The notes under the pieces were generated by a model. That model saw only the letters and a program-made list of their open reading frames with translations. It ran no database searches and was not told the origin of the DNA. From Lachnospiraceae bacterium (lineage in GTDB: Bacteria > Bacillota_A > Clostridia > Lachnospirales > Lachnospiraceae): 64,000 nucleotides of DNA. This document shows, in pieces, positions 28,235-37,177 of this stretch. The number at the start of each line of letters is the position of its first letter. Within the stretch, counting starts at the first letter, position 1. Location: contig JAETQR010000006.1 in NCBI GenBank assembly GCA_021770615.1, positions 61,809 through 125,808 of the forward strand, in the 5' to 3' direction. A program made the position numbers and the translations under genes.

Positions 28235-31200
28235 ATGCCAAAAAGAACCGACATTCACAAAGTACTCATCATAGGCTCAGGCCCGATCATCATCGGGCAG
28301 GCGTGTGAGTTTGACTACTCCGGCACTCAGGCCTGTAAGGCTTTGAGAAAACTGGGGTACGAAATCGTACTCGTAAATTCAAACCCTGCCACGATCATGA
28401 CGGATCCGGAAACTGCCGATGTGACTTACATCGAACCGTTAAACGTAGATCGTCTGGAACAGATCATTGCAAAGGAACGTCCCGATGCACTTTTGCCGAA
28501 TCTGGGCGGTCAGTCCGGTTTGAACCTGTGTGCAGAATTAAATAAAAATGGAATTCTCGACAAATACAATGTAAAGGTGATCGGCGTGCAGGTCGATGCG
28601 ATCGAGCGCGGCGAAGACCGTATTGAATTTAAAAAGACCATGGATAAGCTCGGGATCGAGATGGCCCGCAGCGAAGTTGCCTATAGCGTAGAGGAAGCGC
28701 TTGGGATCGCTGACAAGCTGGGATATCCGGTCGTACTGCGTCCTGCTTATACGATGGGCGGCGCCGGTGGCGGTCTGGTCTACAACAAAGAAGAATTGAA
28801 AACAGTGTGTGCCCGTGGATTACAGGCAAGTCTCGTCGGACAGGTTCTTGTCGAAGAATCGATCCTCGGCTGGGAAGAACTGGAGCTCGAAGTAGTCCGC
28901 GACGCAGAAAATAATATTATCACAGTCTGCTTCATCGAAAACATTGATCCGCTTGGTGTACATACTGGAGACTCTTTTTGTTCTGCCCCTATGCTGACGA
29001 TTTCCGAAGAGTGTCAGAAACGTCTTCAGGAACAGGCATATAAGATCGTTGAATCCGTACAGGTCATCGGTGGAACCAATGTGCAGTTTGCTCATGACCC
29101 GGTAAGCGACCGGATCATCGTTATTGAGATCAACCCAAGGACTTCCCGCTCTTCAGCTCTTGCCTCAAAGGCAACCGGTTTCCCGATCGCACTCGTATCT
29201 GCGATGCTTGCGACCGGCCTGACATTGAAGGACATTCCTTGTGGGAAATATGGCACACTCGACAAATATGTACCCGATGGTGACTACGTAGTGATCAAAT
29301 TTGCCCGCTGGGCATTTGAAAAATTTAAAGGTGTTGAGGACAAACTCGGTACGCAGATGCGTGCTGTCGGAGAAGTAATGAGCATCGGTAAGACTTACAA
29401 AGAGGCGTTCCAGAAAGCCATCCGGAGCCTTGAGACAGGACGTTACGGACTCGGCCATGCTAAAAATTTTGACTCCATGACAAAAGAGGAACTTCTTCAT
29501 CTTCTGATCACACCGTCGAGCGAACGCCACTTCATCATGTACGAAGCGTTGCGAAAAGGCGCTACTGTCGACGAAATCTTTGATCTCACAAAAGTAAAAA
29601 CCTATTTTATCGAACAGATGAAAGAGCTCGTCGAAGAGGAAGAAGAACTTCTAAAATCAAAAGGAAGCATGCCGGCGGATGATCTTCTGATCACTGCGAA
29701 AAAGGATGGCTTTTCTGATAAATATATCAGTCAGCTTCTGGAAATCCCGGAAGAAGACATACGAAACCACCGTATTTCACTTGGTGTTGAGGAAGCATGG
29801 GAAGGCGTTCATGTCAGCGGCACTGAAAACAGCGCTTATTATTACTCTACATACAATGCACCGGATAAGAACCCGGTAAATACAGACAAACAGAAGATCA
29901 TGATATTAGGCGGCGGTCCGAACCGGATCGGACAGGGTATCGAATTTGATTACTGCTGTGTACATGCTGCCATTGCCTTGAAAAAACTCGGCTTTGAGAC
30001 GATCATCGTAAACTGTAACCCTGAGACCGTGTCCACGGACTATGACACCTCAGATAAGTTATATTTTGAACCGTTGACATTGGAAGATGTACTGAGCATT
30101 TATAAAAAAGAAAAACCGCTCGGCGTAATTGCCCAGTTTGGCGGCCAGACACCACTTAACCTAGCTGCAGAACTGGAGAAAAACGGTGTCAACATCCTTG
30201 GAACATCACCATCTGTCATCGATCTGGCAGAGGATCGTGACCTGTTCCGTGAGATGATGGAAAAATTAGAAATCCCGATGCCGGAATCCGGTATGGCAAC
30301 TACTGTAGAGGAAGCGATTTCAATCGCAGAAAAGATTGGCTACCCGGTTATGGTCCGCCCTTCTTATGTTCTTGGCGGCCGCGGTATGGAAGTCGTGTAT
30401 GACAATGAAAGCATGACAGAATATATGAATGCAGCGGTCGGCGTCACACCAGACCGCCCGATCCTTATCGACCGGTTCTTAAACCACGCACTTGAATGCG
30501 AGGCAGATGCGATCAGCGATGGAACAAATGCATTTGTACCAGCCGTTATGGAGCACATTGAGCTGGCCGGCGTCCACTCCGGAGATTCTGCCTGCATCAT
30601 CCCTTCCGTACACATCACACCGGAAAACGTGGAAACGATCAAAGAATATACGAAAAAAATCGCAGAGGAAATGCATGTCAAAGGTTTGATGAACATGCAG
30701 TATGCGATTGAAAACGGAAAAGTATATGTACTGGAAGCAAACCCGCGGGCATCCCGTACGGTACCTCTCGTATCAAAGGTCTGCAACATCCGTATGGTAC
30801 CTCTGGCTACTGACATCATTACAGCAGAATTGACCGGACGTCCATCCCCGATCGCAGATCTGAAAGAACAGGAGATTCCAAACTATGGCGTCAAAGAGGC
30901 AGCCTTCCCATTCAACATGTTCCAGGAAGTCGATCCGGTACTCGGACCGGAAATGCGCTCCACAGGTGAAGTTCTCGGACTGTCCCGCTCTTATGGCGAA
31001 GCCTTCTTTAAGGCCCAGGAAGCAGTCCAGTCAAAACTTCCGCTGGAGGGAACGGTACTGATCTCCGTCAACGCCAAAGATAAATCAGAAGTCGTAGAAG
31101 TGGCAAAGAGTTTCTCCGAAGATGGTTTCAAGGTAATCGCTACCGGCGGTACGTATGACCTGATCCATGAGGCGGGTATCCCGGCTGAAAAAGTAAAGAA

Positions 31201-31465
31201 ACTCTATGAGGGCCGTCCAAACATTCTGGACATGATCACAAACGGGGATATCCAACTGATCATCAACTCTCCGGTCGGAAAGGAAAGCGTCCACGACGAC
31301 AGCTATCTGCGAAAAGCAGCCATCAAGGCAAAAGTTCCTTACATGACCACGATCGCTGCTGCCAAAGCGACCGCAGACGGCATCCATTACGTAAAAACTC
31401 ATCAGCGCAGCGAGGTAAAATCATTACAGACACTGCATAGTGAGATCCACGACAAAAAGGGTTGA
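28235..31465 (+). CDS. carB: Carbamoyl-phosphate synthase large subunit
   Basis: Makes carbamoyl phosphate from bicarbonate, ammonia (from CarA-bound glutamine) and two ATP, for arginine and pyrimidine synthesis. About 1076 residues. Both ATP-grasp halves are present: the first with SGPIIIGQACEFDYSGTQA and RPAYTMGGAGGG, the second with GGGPNRIGQGIEFDYCCVHA and RPSYVLGGRGMEVV. The C-terminal MGS-like allosteric domain follows (SEDGFKVIATGGTYDLI). The ATG at 28235 has AAGGAGG six bases ahead. carA is not adjacent, so the small subunit must be encoded elsewhere. Confidence 0.97.
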   Translation: MPKRTDIHKVLIIGSGPIIIGQACEFDYSGTQACKALRKLGYEIVLVNSNPATIMTDPETADVTYIEPLNVDRLEQIIAKERPDALLPNLGGQSGLNLCAELNKNGILDKYNVKVIGVQVDAIERGEDRIEFKKTMDKLGIEMARSEVAYSVEEALGIADKLGYPVVLRPAYTMGGAGGGLVYNKEELKTVCARGLQASLVGQVLVEESILGWEELELEVVRDAENNIITVCFIENIDPLGVHTGDSFCSAPMLTISEECQKRLQEQAYKIVESVQVIGGTNVQFAHDPVSDRIIVIEINPRTSRSSALASKATGFPIALVSAMLATGLTLKDIPCGKYGTLDKYVPDGDYVVIKFARWAFEKFKGVEDKLGTQMRAVGEVMSIGKTYKEAFQKAIRSLETGRYGLGHAKNFDSMTKEELLHLLITPSSERHFIMYEALRKGATVDEIFDLTKVKTYFIEQMKELVEEEEELLKSKGSMPADDLLITAKKDGFSDKYISQLLEIPEEDIRNHRISLGVEEAWEGVHVSGTENSAYYYSTYNAPDKNPVNTDKQKIMILGGGPNRIGQGIEFDYCCVHAAIALKKLGFETIIVNCNPETVSTDYDTSDKLYFEPLTLEDVLSIYKKEKPLGVIAQFGGQTPLNLAAELEKNGVNILGTSPSVIDLAEDRDLFREMMEKLEIPMPESGMATTVEEAISIAEKIGYPVMVRPSYVLGGRGMEVVYDNESMTEYMNAAVGVTPDRPILIDRFLNHALECEADAISDGTNAFVPAVMEHIELAGVHSGDSACIIPSVHITPENVETIKEYTKKIAEEMHVKGLMNMQYAIENGKVYVLEANPRASRTVPLVSKVCNIRMVPLATDIITAELTGRPSPIADLKEQEIPNYGVKEAAFPFNMFQEVDPVLGPEMRSTGEVLGLSRSYGEAFFKAQEAVQSKLPLEGTVLISVNAKDKSEVVEVAKSFSEDGFKVIATGGTYDLIHEAGIPAEKVKKLYEGRPNILDMITNGDIQLIINSPVGKESVHDDSYLRKAAIKAKVPYMTTIAAAKATADGIHYVKTHQRSEVKSLQTLHSEIHDKKG

Positions 31466-31497
31466 TTGAAAAGCAGAACTTTTCTAATTTTATAAAC

Positions 31498-31588
31498 GGC
31501 GGGAGAAAAGCTGACAGGCCCGGTTCAAAACAAACACAAGCAAGCTTGCGAAAAGTTTTGGACCGGGTCTGTCAACGTTTCTTCTGCC
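31498..31588. terminator. Extended palindrome downstream of carB
   Basis: Arms TGACAGGCCCGGTTCAAAAC (31512-31531) and its partner (31555-31574) pair over 20 positions, with the two non-identical positions forming G-U pairs in RNA. An outer stem GGCGGGAGAAA / TTTCTTCTGCC extends it and GCAAGCTTGC sits inside. A smaller hairpin CTTACGA/TCGTAAG follows. It probably acts as the carB terminator, although there is no classic T run. Confidence 0.65.
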
Positions 31589-31693
31589 CTTACGAAATCG
31601 TAAGAATTTAAGCTAAAAATGTAAGCTAAATCTATGGAAGCAAGAATAAATCTGTTCTATAATAATTGTAGATTAGACGAAAGGAGAAAAAAA

Positions 31694-31789
31694 GTGAAAA
31701 AAAAAGTATTTGCTATTCTGGCGATCATGTTGTTCGTTTTAGGTGTATGTTTAAGCAAAAGACCTGCACTATCGGAAAAGTCATCATGA
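31694..31789 (+). CDS. 31-residue hydrophobic peptide
   Basis: A short frame too small for routine ORF calling: GTG start seven bases after a perfect AAGGAG, TGA stop at 31787-31789. The product starts VKKKVFAILAIMLFVLGVCL and ends SKRPALSEKSS: a basic end, one membrane span with a Cys, and a hydrophilic tail. A -10 TATAAT sits at 31658-31663 with a poor -35. A second small hydrophobic frame (MNILMIIIASIAMVCFYINI...) starts on the overlapping ATGA at 31786, but it runs through a hairpin and into the opposite gene, so I do not call it. Could be a small membrane regulator or toxin; no evidence decides. Confidence 0.55.
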   Translation: MKKKVFAILAIMLFVLGVCLSKRPALSEKSS

Positions 31790-31867
31790 ATATATTGATG
31801 ATCATCATAGCTTCTATTGCGATGGTCTGCTTTTATATAAATATTCACCTGAAACATCTGACCTACT

Positions 31868-31895
31868 GGGAGGGGCGTCAAATCACGCCCCTCCC
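31868..31895. terminator. Strong hairpin at the end of the EAL gene
   Basis: Perfect 11-bp stem GGGAGGGGCGT / ACGCCCCTCCC with a 6-nt loop. It overlaps the last codons of the EAL gene and separates it from the convergent small peptide gene. It has no clear T run on either strand. Confidence 0.55.
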
Positions 31896-33802
31896 GCTTC
31901 CTGCCGGATGAACTCTAAAAATTCTCCCTCTGGCAGAGGCTTTGAAAAATAAAATCCCTGTATGTAACTAATCCCAAGTTTTTCCATCGTCGCATATTGT
32001 TCTTCTGTTTCGATTCCCTCAGAGACAATATGGAGTTTCAATCCCTGGATCATATGCATCGCCGCATCCATTACATATTTCGCCTTGTCACTGCGAAAAT
32101 ATGACTGGATCATATCTTTATCGAATTTCACGATATCTACCGGCATATCCACAATATAGTTCAGGTTAGAACGTCCCGTCCCAAAATCATCCAGAGAAAA
32201 TGTCACACCGAATTCACGCAGCTGTTTCATATTCATGAGAAGCATGCGTTTTTCATTCAGACTGGCCGTCTCTGTGATCTCAAGATTGATATTCTTTGGC
32301 GAAATCTTATACTTTTTCATGATCCGTATAAAACTCTCTGCCAGATACTCATAGCCACACTGGATCACGGACAGATTCACTTCAATGTAGTCGATCCCAT
32401 ACTGCGCCGGGTTTTCTTTCTGGATAAAATGACATACTTTTTCAAATACCATCTCTCCCAGTTTTACGATCAATCCGGTCTTTTCTGCCACCTCGATAAA
32501 ATCACCGGGCGGAATTATATTTCCCTCTGCGTCATAAATACGAACCAGCGCTTCAGCCGAAACAAAGCGGTATTTTCTGGTCGAGTAGATTGGTTGAAAA
32601 AATACAGCCACCCGGTCTTGTTCCATCGCTTCCACAAGAAGTGCTTCGACTTTCTTTTCTTTTCTGAGCTCTGTAATGATAGTCTCATCCATCACGATAA
32701 ATTCATTTCCATCCGTATTATTTCCGATGACCCTCTGCGTCATATACTGGAACAGGTTCATAAAATCCTCTGAGCGTTTCACCAGTGCGGTATCCATCAG
32801 ACAAAACCATTTGGGACTGATCATGCGCATATTTTCTGTTCCCCACGGCTTTTCAAAGCGCTCTGATAAGATCCGATAAACACATTCGAGTTCCTCCCTC
32901 TCATAAAACAAAAAAACGATTTCGTCTTCTGTAATACGGAAAACCTTCGGTCCCTGGATCCTGGATATAAACCGGGTAATGTCCATCAGGACGATTTCTT
33001 CCGTATCTGCCGGTACATTATCCCCGATCCCCATCGTATATGACATGCAGAGCAGACAAAATTCCGTTCCCTGTTCTAAAAGCTGCCTTGTATACATTAA
33101 AAAAGCATTCTGATTAAAAAAACCTGTTTTCCAGTCCAGATTTGCCTCTGGATTCTCTAACCGGAGATAAATAATCACTGTTCCTACTGCGCTGGCATAT
33201 CCCACCACAAGGAGCGCCTCATTGATAAACTGGATACTGATAAATTCGATCAAGGCACCTAATGTCCAGACACCGATCCATGCCCACATTACCCTGCGCA
33301 GTCTTGGTTTGATCGTGTTTTTATGCTTATGCATCAAAAAAAGGAGTAAGAATAAAAATGACGCTGCCAGCACATAAGTAACCGTTGTCGCCGGGCCGTA
33401 TGTATATGTTTTTGCAGCGCTTTCCGTACATATATAAATCGGAAGAGCCAAAACGCCTACCGTCAGCAATACTCCTGCCAGAAAAAGACTCCGTTGATAA
33501 AACCGATAATTTTCCTGACCTGCATATATATCGGTGCACACGTAATCAACGCAAAAAATCGCCACCCAGACCAATGAGGCTACATAAACTTTACAACTGG
33601 TATGAACAAGAAACTCCGGCAGATTACTCCGATAAGTAAGAACCACCATCGAAAGAATATCGAGAGCCAGACTCAAAAAAGTAACTCTCCAGATATTCAC
33701 AAATGCGCGTTCTGTATATAGATGTATTTTTTTCTGATTGCTGTGGAAATATAATATAACGATCATCAGCACAACTCCACAGCATTGTGCAAGAATATTC
33801 AT
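31883..33802 (-). CDS. Membrane EAL-domain c-di-GMP phosphodiesterase
   Basis: 639 residues: an N-terminal seven-helix membrane region (about 1-215), a degenerate GGDEF domain (about 225-370, active site reading FRITEDEIVFLF), and a complete EAL domain from about 395. The catalytic residues of active EAL enzymes are all visible: E417 (SAEALVR), N476 (VNLS), E508 (LEITET), D538/D539 (DDFGTG), K559 (VKFD), E595 (SEGIET) and Q615 (IQGF). It should hydrolyse c-di-GMP to pGpG. The membrane part resembles 7TM sensor regions of histidine-kinase type. With the HD-GYP protein it is the second c-di-GMP degrading enzyme in the window; no diguanylate cyclase is present. Confidence 0.93.
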   Translation of the reverse strand: MNILAQCCGVVLMIVILYFHSNQKKIHLYTERAFVNIWRVTFLSLALDILSMVVLTYRSNLPEFLVHTSCKVYVASLVWVAIFCVDYVCTDIYAGQENYRFYQRSLFLAGVLLTVGVLALPIYICTESAAKTYTYGPATTVTYVLAASFLFLLLFLMHKHKNTIKPRLRRVMWAWIGVWTLGALIEFISIQFINEALLVVGYASAVGTVIIYLRLENPEANLDWKTGFFNQNAFLMYTRQLLEQGTEFCLLCMSYTMGIGDNVPADTEEIVLMDITRFISRIQGPKVFRITEDEIVFLFYEREELECVYRILSERFEKPWGTENMRMISPKWFCLMDTALVKRSEDFMNLFQYMTQRVIGNNTDGNEFIVMDETIITELRKEKKVEALLVEAMEQDRVAVFFQPIYSTRKYRFVSAEALVRIYDAEGNIIPPGDFIEVAEKTGLIVKLGEMVFEKVCHFIQKENPAQYGIDYIEVNLSVIQCGYEYLAESFIRIMKKYKISPKNINLEITETASLNEKRMLLMNMKQLREFGVTFSLDDFGTGRSNLNYIVDMPVDIVKFDKDMIQSYFRSDKAKYVMDAAMHMIQGLKLHIVSEGIETEEQYATMEKLGISYIQGFYFSKPLPEGEFLEFIRQEAGGA

Positions 33803-33883
33803 AATCTTACCCTCCTTACGGAAGCTTCAGAGAAAGCTCCCCGCCATACGCCCCATTTTCCATTCAGAATCCCCTTTCATAAT

Positions 33884-34465
33884 TTAGAAACCAAAGTATT
33901 TAGCAATCTCTTCCACCGTTTCATCGACCGTGGTTTCATCTCCCCGGATGATCTGCTTTGCCCCAAACTCTTCCAACATCTGCTGCTCATCCGGACGATC
34001 AGAAAATCCACACTCATCCTCACCATTGATCATGACGATATGGGTAGCGATCGGAATGATCGAATCAACATCAAGCTCCCCTTCACAAAGAATCTTGTCA
34101 TATATCCTTGACAACTCGATCAGTTCTGACACGACCATCGGGGTAAAATCACGCAAAACCTCCTTCTCCCGTTGTCTAATGTCCTCTGGCTCCTCTGGTA
34201 TCTGCTCCTCTGGTATCTGCTCCTCTGGTATCTGCTCCTCCGGTATCTGCTCCTCCGGTGTCTGCTCCTCAGACACTTCACCATGTGGTTCTGTCAATCC
34301 CAACAGAAGTTTCTCTTTGATATGCTTGTTCCTGCCATTATCCGTATCATAGACATACAATGAATACTTCTCAGCAAGAACATCCGTCACTGTCGTTCCA
34401 ACATCTCCCCATATGAAGTAAACATTCTCTAATGTTTGTTTTAATATATGATCATATTTCGCCAT
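33884..34465 (-). CDS. Degenerate P-loop kinase-like protein with pentapeptide repeat
   Basis: 193 residues, cytoplasmic. The N-terminus resembles small nucleotide kinases (VYFIWGDVGTTVTDVLAEKY, then SLYVYDTD), but the P-loop that should read GxxxxGK[ST] is GDVGTTVT, with no lysine, so ATP hydrolysis is unlikely. Residues about 68-91 are a low-complexity run of E-E-Q-[IT]-P units encoded by a 15-bp tandem repeat. The C-terminal half (VVSELIELSRIYDKILCEGE; ATHIVMI) keeps the look of the kinase fold. Function unknown; may be a sensor or a decaying gene. Confidence 0.7.
   Translation of the reverse strand: MAKYDHILKQTLENVYFIWGDVGTTVTDVLAEKYSLYVYDTDNGRNKHIKEKLLLGLTEPHGEVSEEQTPEEQIPEEQIPEEQIPEEQIPEEPEDIRQREKEVLRDFTPMVVSELIELSRIYDKILCEGELDVDSIIPIATHIVMINGEDECGFSDRPDEQQMLEEFGAKQIIRGDETTVDETVEEIAKYFGF
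34191..34265. repeat. 15-bp in-frame tandem repeat, five copies
   Basis: Unit TCCTCTGGTATCTGC on the plus strand, repeated five times with few changes, encoding E-E-Q-[IT]-P units on the minus strand. Because the unit is a multiple of three, copy-number change by slippage would lengthen or shorten the linker without breaking the frame. Confidence 0.9.
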
Positions 34466-34591
34466 TTCCCAGATCCTCGATTCGTATATACTTCTTTTAT
34501 TCTAACAAATTTTGCCGGACATTCCTAGTATTTTTTTTCCATTTATCGTTTTATTATATAAAATATAGAAAAAAATCATATAAAAAAAAGA

Positions 34592-34631
34592 AACGATAAA
34601 TCAAATGTTCATTTTTAACTGATTTATCGTT
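34592..34631 (-). terminator. Terminator of the xylanase gene
   Basis: Perfect 12-bp stem AACGATAAATCA / TGATTTATCGTT with a 16-nt loop, followed by a T run on the minus strand. A further TTTATCGTTTT copy lies at about 34543 and could make an alternative stem. Confidence 0.85.
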
Positions 34632-34686
34632 CCTTTTTTACATTGAAGCTTAGTTTTGTGCAATGACTCCTATTGTCATAGAACTT

Positions 34687-37056
34687 TTATTTACCGTAAT
34701 TTAACGCTGCATTAATGACCGCATCAAACGACGGTTTCTTATCTGCGATATCTGCCCCGAAAAGCAATGGTGCATTATTTGGCCTCCATGATGTCGCATC
34801 CGTGAGCCCCCAGATCGTGATTGATGAAATATTAGCCCCGTCGGCTTTGGCATCCAGCAGTGTTGTCATGATCTTTGAATACATCTCTGCGTTTGCTTCG
34901 TAAACTGCTTCTTTGTCCGCTGCCGATGTTGTGCTTTTAACTTCACCGGTATTTGTGATATCCAGCTCTGTGATCTGAATCTCATAACCCTGCTCTTTGA
35001 ATTTATCCAGAGCTGTACGAAGCGCTTCCGGTGTTCCGGTAGAATCATTAAAGTGGCACTGCATACCTACTCCCGAGCAGATTTTTCCATACGTATTTAC
35101 CTCATCTACTTTGTTGATATTATTGATCAGTTCAATGATCTGATCTGTAATCTTGGGTTCGTAAGTATTATAATCATTGTAGATCAGAGAAATATCCGTA
35201 CGTTCACATAAAACTCTTTCGGCATTCGCCCATACAAAAGCTTTTTTTACGTATTCACAGTCTGTCTTCATCTCTTTACCAAATGAATATTTCCACCAGT
35301 TTTCATTGTCCTTCGACTCATTCGACATATGTGTATACTCATTTACAACGTCATAAGCCGCAATCGCATCAGCATACGGACTTGTGAGGAAATACCGGAA
35401 CATGGTACGGATAAAGAGTTCCTCACGCACCAGCATAACATCTTTATCCACATAATCCGAAGTCCTGTCGTATTTTTCACAGAAAAAGGCCTCCGGCATC
35501 TGCTGATGCCAGATCGGAGCATGCATACGAAGCTTGATACCGTTATCGTGACAGATCTTCAATACCTTATCAACCTCTTTCATGTTAAGCTTCGGCACTA
35601 TCACATTTCCTTCTGCATCCTTATTTTCTGCATAATCCGCATATCCTTCCGGGATAACATATTCTACCCCTTCGGTTATTTCACTGTCTCCTAATTCACT
35701 CTGCTTCAAAGTAGCGCCATCACTTCCCAGTAATGCATCTGGTTTCATGGAATTTCCCATTGTTATACTATTAAAGTGATGTTTCACAAAATCTAACGTG
35801 GTGTTGTTCACCAGGTCTGCATAGGTAAGCGCCACCCCGACTGTTCCAACATACGGCGCATAGGTGTCTTTAATGCTGGCAAGGGTAAGATCCGGCTCAT
35901 CCGGTGCGGATGTCCTCGTCAGTGTAACATCATCGATGATAAAATCATACTTGTTTTCTTCGTCAGTGTCACCTTTGGTCTCAAAATAGAGATAGAAACA
36001 GTAAAAGCTCGACGGCATGGTAAAGGAGACCGAACCTTTCAGTGCGCTGTCGTCCCCGCTGAAGGTCGTCCACTCATCTGCTTTCATGATCCTGTCTTTA
36101 TCTGCCGGAAAGTTCCTTCCGATCCAGTCGCTCCCCTCTGTCACCTGATAATATCCGGATACCCTGAATTTTACGGATTTCCCTGCATATTTATCTGGCA
36201 GTTTGGCAGAAAAACTCAGTTCATACGTAGCGCCCGGGGTACCGATCCCGGACATATCAAGGGCAGGCCCTTCCCAACCTCTTCTGGTCCTTCCGGTGAC
36301 CATCAGGGCTTTTCCTGATTTTGCCTCATCGGTGCTGACAACCTTAACAAGAGGAGTCGTCGTTCCATCATCATTTTCCTGTTCTGCACCTCTTCCAAAC
36401 CATTCTCCCTCACCGCCGTCTCCGACTCCGTCATCAAAATTCCATGTTTTCGTGATGAGCGGATCCGCAACCGGACGGGAACCACTGCTTCCATTAGGAT
36501 TTACCGGACGTGTCGTCGGTTTTGCGTTTGCCGGATCCTCGGATGTCGTAGGCTGTTCATTTCCGCCCGGTGTCTGAACCGGTGCCTGAGATGGAGCCTG
36601 GGACGGTGCCTGTGACGGAGTTCCCGTAGGTGCCGCAGTGATATCCGGTGTCTTCGTCGGCTCCGGTGGAACCACGCCTTTTACCGTTACTTTTGCCTTC
36701 AGTGTCACTGCTTTCTTTTTCCCCTTTAAAGTAACCTTGGCAGTAACCGTGGAACTTCCTGCTTTTTTACCGGTCACCGTAAAAGCAGTCTTTCCGTTTT
36801 TCTTTACTGTAGCAATTTTTTTCTTACTGCTCGTTACAGTGAGTTTTTTGACCTGTTTTGCTTTTACGTTTTTGATCTTTACTTTTTTGGATTTTTTCAC
36901 CGTTACGGTGACTTTCTTTGTACTAAGTTTGGGTTTTTTGCTCTTTGCTGCAAAAGCAGACTGAGCATCCATCGCCATACCGCCCTGCACGGCGACAGAT
37001 AGAGCCAGGGCAAGGGCAATCGTTTTTGCCACTGCCTTTTTCGTGCGTTTTCGCAT
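34687..37056 (-). CDS. Secreted GH10 endo-1,4-beta-xylanase with surface and carbohydrate-binding domains
   Basis: 789 residues. Signal peptide 1-36; a Lys-rich Ig-like domain at about 40-127 (KKLTVTSSKKKIATVKKNGK); a Pro/Thr/Gln-rich linker to about 195 (PSQAPSQAPSQAP); a CBM22/CBM4_9-like beta-sandwich at about 200-382; and the GH10 barrel from about 393. The acid/base Glu is E573 (DVVNEYTH), the nucleophile E697 (IQITELDI), with HAPIWHQQ at 512-519. It should cut the xylan backbone outside the cell. The same Lys-rich N-terminal domain is in the neighbouring gene at 37178-39103, so it is probably a shared wall-binding or anchoring module. No xylan-use operon is adjacent. Confidence 0.94.
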   Translation of the reverse strand: MRKRTKKAVAKTIALALALSVAVQGGMAMDAQSAFAAKSKKPKLSTKKVTVTVKKSKKVKIKNVKAKQVKKLTVTSSKKKIATVKKNGKTAFTVTGKKAGSSTVTAKVTLKGKKKAVTLKAKVTVKGVVPPEPTKTPDITAAPTGTPSQAPSQAPSQAPVQTPGGNEQPTTSEDPANAKPTTRPVNPNGSSGSRPVADPLITKTWNFDDGVGDGGEGEWFGRGAEQENDDGTTTPLVKVVSTDEAKSGKALMVTGRTRRGWEGPALDMSGIGTPGATYELSFSAKLPDKYAGKSVKFRVSGYYQVTEGSDWIGRNFPADKDRIMKADEWTTFSGDDSALKGSVSFTMPSSFYCFYLYFETKGDTDEENKYDFIIDDVTLTRTSAPDEPDLTLASIKDTYAPYVGTVGVALTYADLVNNTTLDFVKHHFNSITMGNSMKPDALLGSDGATLKQSELGDSEITEGVEYVIPEGYADYAENKDAEGNVIVPKLNMKEVDKVLKICHDNGIKLRMHAPIWHQQMPEAFFCEKYDRTSDYVDKDVMLVREELFIRTMFRYFLTSPYADAIAAYDVVNEYTHMSNESKDNENWWKYSFGKEMKTDCEYVKKAFVWANAERVLCERTDISLIYNDYNTYEPKITDQIIELINNINKVDEVNTYGKICSGVGMQCHFNDSTGTPEALRTALDKFKEQGYEIQITELDITNTGEVKSTTSAADKEAVYEANAEMYSKIMTTLLDAKADGANISSITIWGLTDATSWRPNNAPLLFGADIADKKPSFDAVINAALNYGK

Positions 37057-37106
37057 AAAGATACCTCCTCATTTTCTGGATAAAAAAGTTTTTGTTTTAG
37101 AAAAAA

Positions 37107-37130
37107 GGTGCATACGCATTGATATGCACC
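37107..37130. terminator. Bidirectional terminator between surface genes
   Basis: Stem GGTGCATA / TATGCACC with an 8-nt loop and T runs on both strands, downstream of the binding-type surface protein gene and upstream of the xylanase. Confidence 0.85.
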
Positions 37131-37177
37131 TTTTCTTCTACTGTATACTGTACACAAATAATCACAGTATCTTGATC

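Noticed and set aside
31786..31911. Second small hydrophobic frame starting on ATGA after the 31-residue peptide
   Set aside because: Extends through the GGGAGGGGCGT hairpin and into the opposite EAL gene; ribosome site weak. Mentioned with the first peptide but not called.
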